From contig CAJBES010000340.1 in the NCBI GenBank assembly GCA_903952145.1, positions 1 through 53,826 of the forward strand: DNA of 53,826 bases, given 5' to 3'. Shown piece after piece: positions 43,595 to 52,998 of this stretch. The translations under genes were made by a program, and so were the position numbers. Positions within the stretch are counted from its first letter, which is position 1. The number at the start of each line of letters is the position of its first letter. A model generated the notes under the pieces. It made no database searches and was not told the DNA's origin. It saw nothing but the letters and a program-made list of their open reading frames with translations. This stretch comes from an uncultured Opitutaceae bacterium (GTDB taxonomy: Bacteria > Verrucomicrobiota > Verrucomicrobiia > Opitutales > Opitutaceae).

Positions 43595-44461
43595 ATGACC
43601 ACAGTTTCTCCCGCCCCCAGCCAGTTTGATCCCGGTTCAGTGATGCACGATCCCGGGCTCTATCAGCCGGTGGCCACCGGCTTTGGGGTTGAACACCTCG
43701 AGGACATCGGCTCGCGCGAAATCGCCTACTACCGCGAACATGGCTATCTCATCGTGCGACAGGCCTTCACTCCGAGCGAAACCGCCGCCGCCTTGCAAGG
43801 CCTCGTGGACTTGATCATGGGCCAGCGGCCCGACTTCACCGGCCTCCTCTTTGAGTCAGCCGCCAAGGATATCCTTCCCACCCTCACCGCCGAGCAGCGG
43901 CAGGACGCGGTCCGCAAAGTCTGGCATTTCGTTAACTTCGACGGACGCCTGAAAGCCCTTGCCGACCACGCCAAACTGCTGGCCGTCGTCCGGCAACTGA
44001 TTGGCAACCGGACGCCCTTCATGTTCCAGGACATGGCGCTGGTGAAGCCGCCACGTCTCGGCCGCGAGAAACCGTGGCACCAGGACCACGCCTATTTCGA
44101 TTATCCGCTGGGCACGCCTGTCGTCGGTGCGTGGATCGCCCTGGACGAGGCCTCGGTCGAGAATGGTTGCATGCAATTTCTGCCCGGCCGTCATCTGGAC
44201 GGCCCGCAAATCCATTTTCAGCGGCGCGACTGGCAGATCTGCGACACTCAGATGCTGGGCTCCAAATCCATTGCTGCTCCACTCCAACCCGGCGGCCTGC
44301 TCCTCTTCGACGGCTTGCTCCCGCACGGCACGCCGCATAATTCCTCACCCAAGCGACGCCGGGCGCTGCAATTCCATTATACGGCCGGGGATGTGGTCAA
44401 AATCGCCCCCGAAGAGCGCCTCAAGCACTTCGGTAGCGAGGGCAGGAACGTCACCTGCTAA
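43595..44461 (+). CDS. Phytanoyl-CoA dioxygenase (PhyH) family protein, copy 2
   Basis: 288 residues from ATG at 43595 (MTTVSPAPSQFD); an upstream in-frame start at 43484 adds an unlikely N-terminus. The iron ligands are H-x-D in KPWHQDHAYFDYP and the distal His in LPHGTPHNSSPKRRRAL, whose following Arg should bind 2-oxoglutarate. WIALDEASVENGCMQFLPGRHLDG is the characteristic PhyH core. Function: Fe(II)/2-oxoglutarate hydroxylation of an unknown substrate. It is not closely similar to copy 1 beyond the core. It precedes the epimerase gene by 102 bp. Confidence 0.9.
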   Translation: MTTVSPAPSQFDPGSVMHDPGLYQPVATGFGVEHLEDIGSREIAYYREHGYLIVRQAFTPSETAAALQGLVDLIMGQRPDFTGLLFESAAKDILPTLTAEQRQDAVRKVWHFVNFDGRLKALADHAKLLAVVRQLIGNRTPFMFQDMALVKPPRLGREKPWHQDHAYFDYPLGTPVVGAWIALDEASVENGCMQFLPGRHLDGPQIHFQRRDWQICDTQMLGSKSIAAPLQPGGLLLFDGLLPHGTPHNSSPKRRRALQFHYTAGDVVKIAPEERLKHFGSEGRNVTC

Positions 44462-44563
44462 AAGTGGGGCCTCGCCGTTTTACCGGCAGGCAGACGGCTT
44501 GGGGCGCACGCCGGCCCGATAATTTTCTAGCGCGCCGGCGGCCGCCACGTTATCACCCGTCGG

Positions 44564-45538
44564 ATGAAAGTCCTCGTGACCGGCGCCGCCGGTTTCATCG
44601 GCCACCATGTCTGTGCCCGGCTCGCCGGGACGCAGCGCTGCGACGTGCTGGGCGTGGACAATCTCAACGACTACTACTCCGTCGAGCTCAAGCTCGCCCG
44701 GCTCGCGGTGCTCGCGCCGCTGGACACGTTCCGTTTCGTGCAGGCGGACTGCGCCGACGCGAGGGCCTTCAACGGTCTCTACGATCATTTCAAGCCCGAC
44801 TATGTCGTGCACCTTGGCGCACAGGCCGGGGTGCGTTACAGCATGGAAAACCCCGCGGCCTACGTGCATAGCAACCTAGTGGGCTTTGCGAATGTGCTTG
44901 AGGCCTGCCGCCGCCGCCCGCCCAAGCACCTCGTCTACGCCTCGAGTAGCAGCGTCTACGGCGCGGGATCGCGTCCGCCCTTTGTGGAGGACGCCAACAC
45001 CGACCGGCCGATGTCATTCTATGGCGCCACCAAGAAATGCAACGAGGTCATGGCCCACAGCTATTCCCACCTGCACGGGCTTGCCGCCACCGGTCTGCGC
45101 TTTTTCACGGTTTACGGTCCGTGGGGCCGCCCCGACATGGCCCCGATCCTTTTCGCCCGGGCCATCAACGAGGGCCGGCCGCTCACGCTTTTCAACCACG
45201 GCAAAAATCTGCGCGATTTCACCTACGTGGACGATATTGTGGACGGGCTGGTGAAAGTCCTCCTCTATCCGCCGGCCGAACGCCCCACCCCGCCCGATCG
45301 CATTTTCAATCTCGGTCACAACCGCCCGGTTGAGACCCTGCTTTTCGTACGCATGCTCGAGCAACTGCTCGGTCGGACCGCCCAGATCGAGTTCACCGGA
45401 CCGCAACCGGGCGACATGCTTGAAACCTGCGCCGACCTCACCCGCGTCCGCGCCGCCATCGGCTACACGCCGCGGGTGCCCTTGGAAGATGGCCTGCGCC
45501 GCTTCGTCGAGTGGTTCAAAACCTACCATTTCGCCTGA
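44564..45538 (+). CDS. UDP-sugar epimerase, probably UDP-glucuronate 4-epimerase
   Basis: 324 residues. The extended SDR fold starts VLVTGAAGFIGHHVCARLAG (GxxGxxG). DNLNDYYSVELKLARL, GAQAGVRYSMENPAAYVHSNLVGFANVLEACRR and ASSSSVYG follow, with catalytic Tyr-x-x-x-Lys in SFYGATKKCNEVMAHSY. RFFTVYGPWGRPDMAPILFARAI and GKNLRDFTYVDDIVDG are the hallmarks of the UDP-glucuronate 4-epimerase/GalE-like group. It makes precursors for cell-surface polysaccharides. It is followed after 14 bp by a DUF486 gene. Confidence 0.9.
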   Translation: MKVLVTGAAGFIGHHVCARLAGTQRCDVLGVDNLNDYYSVELKLARLAVLAPLDTFRFVQADCADARAFNGLYDHFKPDYVVHLGAQAGVRYSMENPAAYVHSNLVGFANVLEACRRRPPKHLVYASSSSVYGAGSRPPFVEDANTDRPMSFYGATKKCNEVMAHSYSHLHGLAATGLRFFTVYGPWGRPDMAPILFARAINEGRPLTLFNHGKNLRDFTYVDDIVDGLVKVLLYPPAERPTPPDRIFNLGHNRPVETLLFVRMLEQLLGRTAQIEFTGPQPGDMLETCADLTRVRAAIGYTPRVPLEDGLRRFVEWFKTYHFA

Positions 45539-45552
45539 CCGCCGCCACCGGC

Positions 45553-45915
45553 ATGAAAACCATTCTGCTCCTAGTCGCCTCAAACATCTTCATGACGCTC
45601 GCCTGGTATGGGCACCTCAAGTTCAAGTTTCTCGAGGGCAAATCCCTGGCCGCCATCATCCTCGTCTCGTGGGGCATCGCGTTTTTCGAGTATTGCCTGA
45701 TGGTGCCGGCCAACCGCGCGGGCTATTTCAACGGCGGCTTTAGCGGTTACCAGCTGAAGATCCTCCAGGAGTGCATCACTCTCGGGGTGTTCGTGGTGTT
45801 CGCCTGGCTGGTGCTGAAGGAACGGCTTGCCTGGAACTACGCAGTGAGTTTCAGCCTGATTTTGCTGGCCGTCTACTTCGCGACCGCCTTCAAACCCGGC
45901 GGCACCCCGCCCTGA
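45553..45915 (+). CDS. DMT-type small membrane protein (DUF486)
   Basis: 120 residues, four membrane segments: [58 protein letters not shown] and [18 protein letters not shown]. The ANRAGY motif after the second helix is typical of DUF486. Substrate unknown. It starts 14 bp after the epimerase stop, so both are one operon. Confidence 0.9.
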   Translation: MKTILLLVASNIFMTLAWYGHLKFKFLEGKSLAAIILVSWGIAFFEYCLMVPANRAGYFNGGFSGYQLKILQECITLGVFVVFAWLVLKERLAWNYAVSFSLILLAVYFATAFKPGGTPP

Positions 45916-45949
45916 GTGCCTGCCCGCTTCAAACCCGAACCCTGTTTCT

Positions 45950-46060
45950 GTGATCTATCTCGACCACAATGCCACCACGCCGCTGCGACCCGAGGTGTTC
46001 GACGCGATGCGTCCGTTTCTGACGGAGCGCTGGGGCAACCCGAGTAGCAGCTACGCTTGA
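45950..46060 (+). pseudogene. Truncated cysteine desulfurase (NifS/IscS-type), first 36 codons
   Basis: From GTG at 45950 the frame reads [35 protein letters not shown], then stop TGA at 46058. This is a faithful start of a NifS/IscS cysteine desulfurase (YLDxxATTPLxPEV, WGNPSSSY), where the intact protein continues for about 350 residues with the PLP Lys and the catalytic Cys. None of that is present downstream; instead an HNH-endonuclease gene on the opposite strand begins near 46105. It starts 34 bp behind the DUF486 gene, as if once in that operon. Insertion with deletion is the likely cause. Confidence 0.85.
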
Positions 46061-46104
46061 GATTTCCGGTTTCCTGCTAGGAAATTGACCCCGCCTGCCG
46101 TGGT

Positions 46105-47034
46105 TTAGAACGTCACGCCAATGTGCCGCTTTCGATGTTTTCGCAGCGACTCCATCGCCGGGCGCAGTTTTGACTGTGGGTCGAATTGTAGGTGCCGCCC
46201 CGCAAGACTCCGCAACTGCAGAGCCTCCGGCCCCGCTTCCATGAACCTTCGGGGATTCACAAGCACGCGCAATTCATCGTCTGCTGACCACAACCTTTGA
46301 TCGAACATCCAATGCGCGTTTTTTGACAGCGCGAGGCCGTTGGTAACGTCGTCATTTTGTGTTTCTGCCCAGCATTCGATATGCGCAGCGTCAACGATGC
46401 TGGCTCCCGTCACGGTAAAACAACGGTAACCAGTCAACGCGCAGGTATGCCGGTAGTCGTCAACGACTCGGACCTGAAACTTAGCGCTGCGCCCCTTGCG
46501 TTTGGCGGCTTCCAAAGCGGTGGCCAGCATGCGTTCGGCACCTGTGCGACCCGCAGACGGTCCTTTTATGCCAAGGGTCTCGAACAAGGCCACGCGCTCG
46601 ATTGGCTCGAAGTAGCGTGAAATCAGGACCATTCTCGCCTTCAGTCGAAAATCAGCTTCGGCCAGCAAGGCATGGAATGCGGGGTCAAGCTCGCACACCG
46701 CGGTGTCTTCCGGACTCGTTGCGGACCGCATATCCGCGGAAAACGCTTTCCAGAATCCCTGGCTGCGCAGATGGAAAAAAGGCAGCCGCAGCTCAAGTCG
46801 TGTTGGCCATCGTTCCGCGACCAACGTGCCAAAAATGCGGAAACGAAGCCCAAGCCCGGGTGTGCGTGTGAAAGTCCGGGAAGATAATTCGCCAGCCTCG
46901 GCTAAGTCGATGAGACACAAGAGGAGCAGAGGTTTGTGGGGTGCGTTGCCTGCAGTGTTTCCCCGGCCGATGGCGGGGCGCAGCGCGGTAAGTTTTCCGA
47001 GCCAGAGAATTGAGGATTGGTCGCTGGGGCTCAC
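46105..47034 (-). CDS. HNH-family endonuclease, restriction-type (HNH_2)
   Basis: 309 residues from GTG at 47034. The C-terminal half has the HNH_2 pattern CALTGYRCFTV, DAAHIECWAE, NGLALSKNAHWMFDQRLW, giving the His-Asn-His metal site and a single CxxxxxC. The N-terminal half (LWLGKLTALRPAIGRG, HKPLLLLCLIDLAEAGEL) matches the N-terminal part of COG3440-type 'predicted restriction endonucleases'. No methyltransferase partner lies next to it. GC counted over two 60-base lines is 50 and 57 percent, below the surrounding genes, suggesting horizontal origin. It probably acts in DNA defence or as a mobile endonuclease; the role is inferred. Confidence 0.85.
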   Translation of the reverse strand: MSPSDQSSILWLGKLTALRPAIGRGNTAGNAPHKPLLLLCLIDLAEAGELSSRTFTRTPGLGLRFRIFGTLVAERWPTRLELRLPFFHLRSQGFWKAFSADMRSATSPEDTAVCELDPAFHALLAEADFRLKARMVLISRYFEPIERVALFETLGIKGPSAGRTGAERMLATALEAAKRKGRSAKFQVRVVDDYRHTCALTGYRCFTVTGASIVDAAHIECWAETQNDDVTNGLALSKNAHWMFDQRLWSADDELRVLVNPRRFMEAGPEALQLRSLAGRHLQFDPQSKLRPAMESLRKHRKRHIGVTF

Positions 47035-47297
47035 AAGGATCAGTCTTTGAACTCTCTATCCCCTCGGTAGCACAAATTGCAGCCCATGACTAAGCTTCAG
47101 TTGGAAGAAAAAACGTCGCCAGCGCGACCGTTGAAAGCAACAGCAAGTGTGCCAGGCATTGGTGAAGACATTAACTGGCTGCAGGCGAACCTCGCCGGAG
47201 TCACCATGGTAAATCCATCGCTCCGCGCTTGCGTCGCCCCGCGAACGTTTCAGCGTCGGATCCCAGCAGACAATCCAACCTTAAAGCCCACCACGCC
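47035..47297. other. Intergenic region between HNH gene and recA
   Basis: About 260 bp. A short frame starting at 47086 (MTKLQLEEKTSPARPLKAT) overlaps recA and has no recognised family. No clean LexA-type box was found before recA. The right-hand junction of the HNH segment should lie here. Confidence 0.45.
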
Positions 47298-48368
47298 ATG
47301 TCCAAAGTCATCCCCGTCAAAACCACTGCCCCTGTCGGCCCCGCCGCCCTCGCCCGTGACAAGAACATCGAACTCGCGCTCTCCTCCATCACGAAGCAGT
47401 TCGGCGAGGGCTCGATCATGCGTCTCGGCAGCAACACCAGGATGAAGGTCGAGACCCTCAGCACCGGTTCGCTCGCGGTGGACCTGGCGCTCGGCGTCGG
47501 CGGCCTGCCCAAGGGCCGCACCATCGAGATCTACGGCCCGGAATCCTCCGGCAAGACCACCTTCTGTTTGAGCGTGATCGCCGAGGCTCAGAAGCAGGGC
47601 GGCCTCGCCGCCTTCATCGACGTGGAACATGCCCTGGATCCGAAATACGCCCGCGTGGTCGGCGTGAACCTGGATGACCTGCTGGTCTCCCAACCCGACT
47701 CCGGTGAGGACGCGCTCAACATTATGGAAACGCTCATCCGTTCCAACTCGATCGCCGTGATCGTGCTGGACTCGGTCGCCGCGCTCACGACCAGGGCCGA
47801 ACTGGACGGCCAGATGGGCGACGCCACCGTCGGCGCCCAGGCCCGCCTGATGAGCCAGGCCATGCGCCGGCTGACGGCGGTTGTCAGCAAAACCCAGTGC
47901 GTGTGCATTTTTACCAACCAGATTCGCGAGAAGATCGGGGTGATGTTCGGCAGCCCTGAGACTACCTCCGGCGGCCGCGCCCTGAAATTCTTCGCCTCCA
48001 TCCGCATCGACATCCGCCGCAAGGACCAGATCAAGACTCCCGAGGGCCGGGTCGTGGGCAACCGCACCAAGATCAAGGTGGTGAAGAACAAGGTCGCCCC
48101 GCCGTTCACCGAGTGCGAATTCGACATCATGTATGACGAGGGCATCTCGAAGATCGGCTCGATCCTCGACCTCGGACTCGAGCACAAGATTTTAGAGAAG
48201 AAGGGCGCGTGGATCGCCTACGAGGGCAATCTCGTCGGGCAGGGTCGCGAGGCGGCGAAGCAAGCCCTCAAGGACAAGCCCGAACTCGCCGATAAAATCT
48301 CCCAGGCCATCCTTGAAAAGGTCAGCGTGAAAGGCGGCGAGGCTGTGACCGGCGAGCGCGTGGAGTAA
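47298..48368 (+). CDS. recA: Recombinase RecA
   Basis: 356 residues from ATG at 47298. Walker A is GPESSGKTT near residues 80-88, Walker B is [10 protein letters not shown], and [12 protein letters not shown] carries the catalytic Glu region. Loop L1 and L2 segments are visible in [20 protein letters not shown] and [27 protein letters not shown]. The C-terminus ends acidic-basic mixed (EAVTGERVE). RecA forms filaments on single-stranded DNA for homologous recombination and the SOS response. The upstream DNA was disturbed by the HNH segment, so its promoter context may be altered. Confidence 0.98.
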   Translation: MSKVIPVKTTAPVGPAALARDKNIELALSSITKQFGEGSIMRLGSNTRMKVETLSTGSLAVDLALGVGGLPKGRTIEIYGPESSGKTTFCLSVIAEAQKQGGLAAFIDVEHALDPKYARVVGVNLDDLLVSQPDSGEDALNIMETLIRSNSIAVIVLDSVAALTTRAELDGQMGDATVGAQARLMSQAMRRLTAVVSKTQCVCIFTNQIREKIGVMFGSPETTSGGRALKFFASIRIDIRRKDQIKTPEGRVVGNRTKIKVVKNKVAPPFTECEFDIMYDEGISKIGSILDLGLEHKILEKKGAWIAYEGNLVGQGREAAKQALKDKPELADKISQAILEKVSVKGGEAVTGERVE

Positions 48369-48508
48369 GCCAAGCTCCTTTGTCTTTAGCCCCGGCTGCA
48401 GCAGGACCTAGCGGCCCGGCGGCGGATGCTGAAATTGCCACCGGGCCACCGGGTCGCCTTTGCGGGGTTGCCGGGAATCGTGCCGCCTGATTGCGTGCGA
48501 ACCTGCCC

Positions 48509-49261
48509 ATGCCGTCAGCCGCCCAATCCTCCCAAGATACGCCGGTTCTTTCCACCCGTGAACCGGTGTTTCATGTCCGCGGGTTGACCAAGACTTACGG
48601 CGCGGGCGAGGCCGCGGTGCATGCCCTGGAAGCCGTGGACCTAGATTGCCACACGGGTGAATTTGTTGTCGTGCTCGGTGCCTCGGGCAGCGGCAAATCC
48701 ACCCTGCTCAACCTGCTGGGTGGTCTCGACTCTCCCACCAGCGGCACGCTGTGCTACCGCAATCAGGATCTCGGCGCCGCGGATGAGACCGCCCTCACGC
48801 TCTACCGGCGCAACTGCGTCGGCTTCGTTTTCCAGTTCTATAATCTCATTCCCAGTCTCACCGCCCGAGAAAATGTCGCATTGATCACGGAAATCGCGCC
48901 CGATCCGATGTTGCCGGAGGAGGCGCTGCATCTTGTCGGCCTCAGCGCACGCATGGACCATTTCCCCTCACAGCTCTCGGGCGGGGAACAGCAGCGCGTG
49001 GCCATCGCCCGCGCCATTGTCAAACGCCCCGCGGTGCTGCTGTGCGACGAACCCACCGGCGCCCTTGATGTGCGCACCGGCATCGTGGTGCTGGAGGCCA
49101 TCGAGCGCATCAACCGTGATCTCGGCACCCTCACTCTCGTCATCACCCACAATGCCGTGGTGGCTGAGATGGCCGACCGGGTGCTTACCCTCTCCGACGG
49201 CCACATCATCCATGAACGCAGCAATCCACAGCGTGCGCGGGCCGCCAATCTCGCCTGGTAG
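48509..49261 (+). CDS. ABC transporter ATP-binding protein (MacB/LolD type)
   Basis: 250 residues from ATG at 48509. Walker A is [12 protein letters not shown], the Q-loop is in [18 protein letters not shown], the signature motif is [15 protein letters not shown], Walker B is [12 protein letters not shown] and the switch His is in LVITHNA. It belongs to the LolD/MacB family, which powers FtsX-type permeases. It is first of three genes with the permease and HlyD adaptor. Confidence 0.95.
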   Translation: MPSAAQSSQDTPVLSTREPVFHVRGLTKTYGAGEAAVHALEAVDLDCHTGEFVVVLGASGSGKSTLLNLLGGLDSPTSGTLCYRNQDLGAADETALTLYRRNCVGFVFQFYNLIPSLTARENVALITEIAPDPMLPEEALHLVGLSARMDHFPSQLSGGEQQRVAIARAIVKRPAVLLCDEPTGALDVRTGIVVLEAIERINRDLGTLTLVITHNAVVAEMADRVLTLSDGHIIHERSNPQRARAANLAW

Positions 49262-49276
49262 TGGTCCCCGTGTGCC

Positions 49277-51643
49277 ATGAGCCTCCTTGATCGCAAACTG
49301 CTGCGCGATCTGTTCGCGTTGAAATCACAGGCGCTCGCCGTCGCCCTCGTCATGGCCTGCGGCCTCGCGATGATGATCATGACGCGCAGTCTCATCCTCT
49401 CACTGGAGAACACCCGCGACAACTACTACCGCGAGCAGCGCTTTGCCCAGGTCTTCACCCGCCTGAAACGCGCGCCCCAAGCTGTGGCTGACCAGCTTGC
49501 GGCCATTCCCGGCGTGGCGGTCGTGCAGACCGGCATCGCGCTGCAAGCCACGCTGGACCTCCCCGGCATGGCCGAACCTGCCACGGGGCTCATTCTTTCC
49601 CTGCCTGAGCGTGGCGAACTCACGCTCAACCGGCTCTACCTGCGGGCGGGTCGCATGCTCGCGGGCCGCGCCCCGGCGGGTGAAATTCTCGCAGGCGAAG
49701 CCTTCTCGGAAGCCAACAACCTCAAGCCGGGCTCTGTAATTTCCGCCGTGCTTTACGGGCGCCGGCAGACTTTCCGCATCGCGGGCATCGTGCTTTCCCC
49801 GGAGTTTGTCTTCGAGGCGCCGCCCGGGGCGGCGCTGCCGAACAACAAGACCTACGGTGTGTTCTGGATGCCCTACAAGGAACTCGCTACCGCCAGTAAT
49901 CTCGATGGCGCGTTTAACAGTGTGTCGCTTACCCTCACCCCGGGTGTGGCGGAGGCCACCGTCATCGCGGCGGTGGACCGGGTGTTACAGCCTTACGGCG
50001 GCCGGGGGGCCTACGGCCGTGAATCCCATCCTTCGCACACACGCATGCGCGATGAAATCAACATCCTCCAGAGTCTGTCCATCGGCTTCCCACTCGTGTT
50101 CCTCAGTGTGGCCGCTTTCATGACCAACGCGGTGATGAGCCGGCAGATCACCCTGCAGCGCGAACAGATTGCCATGCTCAAAGCCTGTGGTTTTTCCAAC
50201 CGGCAGCTTGGCTGGCATTATCTGAAGTTCGCGTTTGCCATCGTGGCTGTTGGCATCGGGCTGGGGGTACTGGGCGGAATCATACTCGGGCACCAGCTCG
50301 TTGGGATGTATCATCTTTTCTTTCGGTTTCCGGCGTTGGATTTTCAACTGGCGCAAGGCGTCCTCGTCGCCGCCGCGTTCGTAAGCGCGCTCGCCGCGGT
50401 TACCGGTGTCTGGGGCGCGGTGCGGCGCGCCGTGCAACTGCCACCCGCCGAAGCCATGCGGCCGGAGCCGCCCGCGAATTTCCGCCCCGCACTTATTGAG
50501 CGGTTTGGCTTCGGGCGGGTGTTTACCGTTTCGTTCCGCATGGCGCTGCGCCACATCGAGCGCCAGCCGGCACGGGCGGTGCTCACCAGTATCGCGCTTG
50601 CTTTCGCCACGGGAATTCTCGTCGTGCCCAGTTCCTTCCGTGACGGGATCAACCACGTGTTGGATTATCAGTGGGACCTCATCCAGAGGCAGACTGTGTT
50701 TGTCTCGCTCATCGAGCCGGGACCGGCACGGATGCTGGCGGATTTTCGCGCGCTGCCCGGGGTCGTGCTGGCCGAGCCCATGCGCGGGGCGCCCGTGGAA
50801 CTGGCCGCCGGCAATTTCACCCGGCGGCTCAGCCTGATCGGTCTGCCCGCACGGGCTACCTTGAACCGCATTATCGGCCCTGATGGGCGCCAGCTTACCC
50901 TGCCCGTGCACGGTCTCGTGCTTTCGACCAAGCTGGCCGAAGTGCTGCACGTGCGGCCAGGCGACCTGTTGCAGGTGCATGTGCTGGACGGCAAGCGTCC
51001 TGTGCTCACGCTGCCGGTAGCCGCGCTGTCGGAGGATTTCGCCGGTACCGCGTCATTCATAGAACTCGGAGCGCTCAATCGGTTGCTCGGCGAAGGGGAC
51101 CGCATCTCGGGGGCCTACCTCACGGTGCGTGCCGGCGCGTGGACGGAATTCCTGTTCGCCACGAAGCAGATGCCGCGTATCGCCAGCGTGGTGATCAAGG
51201 CGGCGATCCGGGAGGGTTTCAGAAAAACCACGGCTGAAAGCATCGGGCTGATCCAGAAACTTTATCTCACCTTCGCGACCGTGGTCGCGTTCGGCATCGT
51301 CTACAACAGCGCGCGCATCTCGCTCTCCGAGAGGCAGCGCGAACTGGCGACCCTGCGTGTCGTCGGTTTTACGCAAGGCGAGGTCGGCGCAGTATTGATC
51401 GGCGAGCTCGTGCTGCTCACCCTGCTCGCCCTGCCCTTCGGCCTGCTCATCGGTTCGGGCCTTGCTGGCGCCATCATTAAGTCTGTGAACACCGAATTCG
51501 TCCGTCTCCCGCTCATCCTCACACCGGCGAATTATGCCTTCGCGGTGCTGGTCGTCACGCTCGCCTCCATCCTTTCCGCCTATCTTGCCTGCCGCCGGCT
51601 CAACCGGCTTGATCTCGTCGGTGTGTTGAAAGCCCATGACTGA
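49277..51643 (+). CDS. FtsX-like ABC permease (two FtsX domains)
   Basis: 788 residues. The first membrane helix is [23 protein letters not shown], followed by a large periplasmic domain (about 50-260) and a three-helix FtsX core ([20 protein letters not shown]). A second helix and periplasmic domain start near 430 ([19 protein letters not shown]), with the second FtsX core near 680-785 ([24 protein letters not shown]). Both cores are at the family's expected positions. It probably exports lipids, peptides or toxic compounds. It begins 15 bp after the ATPase gene and overlaps the adaptor gene by 8 bp. Confidence 0.93.
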   Translation: MSLLDRKLLRDLFALKSQALAVALVMACGLAMMIMTRSLILSLENTRDNYYREQRFAQVFTRLKRAPQAVADQLAAIPGVAVVQTGIALQATLDLPGMAEPATGLILSLPERGELTLNRLYLRAGRMLAGRAPAGEILAGEAFSEANNLKPGSVISAVLYGRRQTFRIAGIVLSPEFVFEAPPGAALPNNKTYGVFWMPYKELATASNLDGAFNSVSLTLTPGVAEATVIAAVDRVLQPYGGRGAYGRESHPSHTRMRDEINILQSLSIGFPLVFLSVAAFMTNAVMSRQITLQREQIAMLKACGFSNRQLGWHYLKFAFAIVAVGIGLGVLGGIILGHQLVGMYHLFFRFPALDFQLAQGVLVAAAFVSALAAVTGVWGAVRRAVQLPPAEAMRPEPPANFRPALIERFGFGRVFTVSFRMALRHIERQPARAVLTSIALAFATGILVVPSSFRDGINHVLDYQWDLIQRQTVFVSLIEPGPARMLADFRALPGVVLAEPMRGAPVELAAGNFTRRLSLIGLPARATLNRIIGPDGRQLTLPVHGLVLSTKLAEVLHVRPGDLLQVHVLDGKRPVLTLPVAALSEDFAGTASFIELGALNRLLGEGDRISGAYLTVRAGAWTEFLFATKQMPRIASVVIKAAIREGFRKTTAESIGLIQKLYLTFATVVAFGIVYNSARISLSERQRELATLRVVGFTQGEVGAVLIGELVLLTLLALPFGLLIGSGLAGAIIKSVNTEFVRLPLILTPANYAFAVLVVTLASILSAYLACRRLNRLDLVGVLKAHD

Positions 51644-52913
51644 TTTCCCCATGAATCCTTCCCCTTCCGTCCCCCGCCCCACCCTGCAGAATGGCGCCCG
51701 TGCGCGCCGGTGGTCGCGCCGTCTGCCGTGGATCGGCGGCGGGCTGCTTGCGCTCCTGATTGTGGTCGGTCTCTGGCCAAAACCGCTGCCTGTCGAAATT
51801 GCAGTGGTCGCACGTGGTGACCTCGTCGTCACGGTCGATGAAGAAGGTATGACGCGCGTAAAGAACCACTACGTCATCTCCAGTCCCGTCGCCGGGCAGT
51901 TGCGGCGCATTGACTGGAAGCCGGGTGCAATCGTCGAGGCTGGGCAGACGATGCTGGCCACGCTTGAAACCAAGGGCGCCGATCTGCTTGACGCGCGCAG
52001 TGAAGCGCAGGCCCGGGCGCAGGTGCAGGCAGCCTCAGCACGCTGCGAGCTGGCGGCCGCCCAGCGCGAAAGTGCGCACGCCGCGGCTGATCTGGCCGCA
52101 CATGACCGCGACCGTCTGCAAACGCTCCGTGCCGCCGGTTCGATTTCAAAACAGGAAATTGAGGCCGGCGAAACCCGCGCGATCACCACGGCGCAGGAGG
52201 CGCGCGCCAGCACCTTTGCACTGCAGGTGGCGGAGTTTGAGCTCGCGCAGACCGAGGCAATGCTTCTCCGCGGACTGCCCGCCGGAGCCGCTGCACGCGG
52301 AGAACCCCTCGTCATCACTTCGCCCGTAAGCGGCCAAGTGCTGCGGGTGTTTCAGGAAAGCGAACGTATTGTGCCGGCCGGTTTCCCGCTGCTGGAAGTC
52401 GGTGATCCCGCCGATCTCGAGGCGCACATCGAGGTGCTTTCACGTGACGGGGTGACAATCCGGCCTGGGGCGCGCGTGCAACTGGAGCAATGGGGTGGCG
52501 GCGCGCCGTTGGCGGCATGCGTGCGGTTGGTGGAGCCAGCGGCTTTCACTAAAATCTCCGCCCTCGGCGTCGAAGAGCAACGGGTGTATGTCATCGTCGA
52601 TCTGATTGATGCCCTTGAAAAGCGCCCCACGCTTGGCGACGCCTATCGGGTGGAAGCACGTATCGCAACCTGGGAAGGCAGGCACATCCTCAAAGTGCCA
52701 GCCGGTGCTCTTTTTCAGCGTGGTGACGGATGGCAGACTTATGTGCTCGATGGCGGCACAGCGCGGAGACGCAGTGTCAAAACCGGTCACGGCAACGGAC
52801 TGGAAACCGAGGTGCTTGAGGGGTTGCGCGAAGGCGACTGCGTAATAGTCTATCCTGGCGATAAGGTAGCGGATGGGGTGCGTGTGCGAGCGATCAGCGT
52901 GGCCGACCAGTAA
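51636..52913 (+). CDS. HlyD-family periplasmic adaptor
   Basis: 425 residues, with a start also possible at 51651 (MNPSPSVP). One N-terminal membrane helix (RLPWIGGGLLALLIVVGLW) is followed by the biotinyl-lipoyl half-motif (YVISSPVAGQLRRIDWKPGAIVEAGQTMLATLE), an alpha-helical hairpin (about 110-205, Ala/Glu/Arg-rich) and a second lipoyl half (VITSPVSGQVLRVFQESERIVPAGFPLLEVGD). The C-terminal beta-barrel ends near GLREGDCVIVYPGDKV. It spans the periplasm and couples the FtsX permease to an outer-membrane exit. No TolC gene is in the window. The start overlaps the permease stop, supporting tight co-translation. Confidence 0.94.
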   Translation: MTDFPMNPSPSVPRPTLQNGARARRWSRRLPWIGGGLLALLIVVGLWPKPLPVEIAVVARGDLVVTVDEEGMTRVKNHYVISSPVAGQLRRIDWKPGAIVEAGQTMLATLETKGADLLDARSEAQARAQVQAASARCELAAAQRESAHAAADLAAHDRDRLQTLRAAGSISKQEIEAGETRAITTAQEARASTFALQVAEFELAQTEAMLLRGLPAGAAARGEPLVITSPVSGQVLRVFQESERIVPAGFPLLEVGDPADLEAHIEVLSRDGVTIRPGARVQLEQWGGGAPLAACVRLVEPAAFTKISALGVEEQRVYVIVDLIDALEKRPTLGDAYRVEARIATWEGRHILKVPAGALFQRGDGWQTYVLDGGTARRRSVKTGHGNGLETEVLEGLREGDCVIVYPGDKVADGVRVRAISVADQ

Positions 52914-52998
52914 CCGCGCCGAGCGGTCTGGCCCGGCTGGCGGCGGCGCCCAGGGATTTTACTTTGCCTTCGCGCCGCGGGCGGGTTGCCTGCCGTGA

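Noticed and set aside
47245-47265. LexA-like box near recA (cgaacgtttcagcgtcg)
   Set aside because: Only one half-site fits a Gram-positive-type box; the other half is too divergent.
47086-47300. Small ORF before recA (MTKLQLEEKTS...)
   Set aside because: It overlaps recA in another frame and shows no recognisable family or conserved motif.
48414-48455. Hairpin ggcccgg...ccgggcc after recA
   Set aside because: Loop of about 26 bases and no T-run; weak as a terminator.
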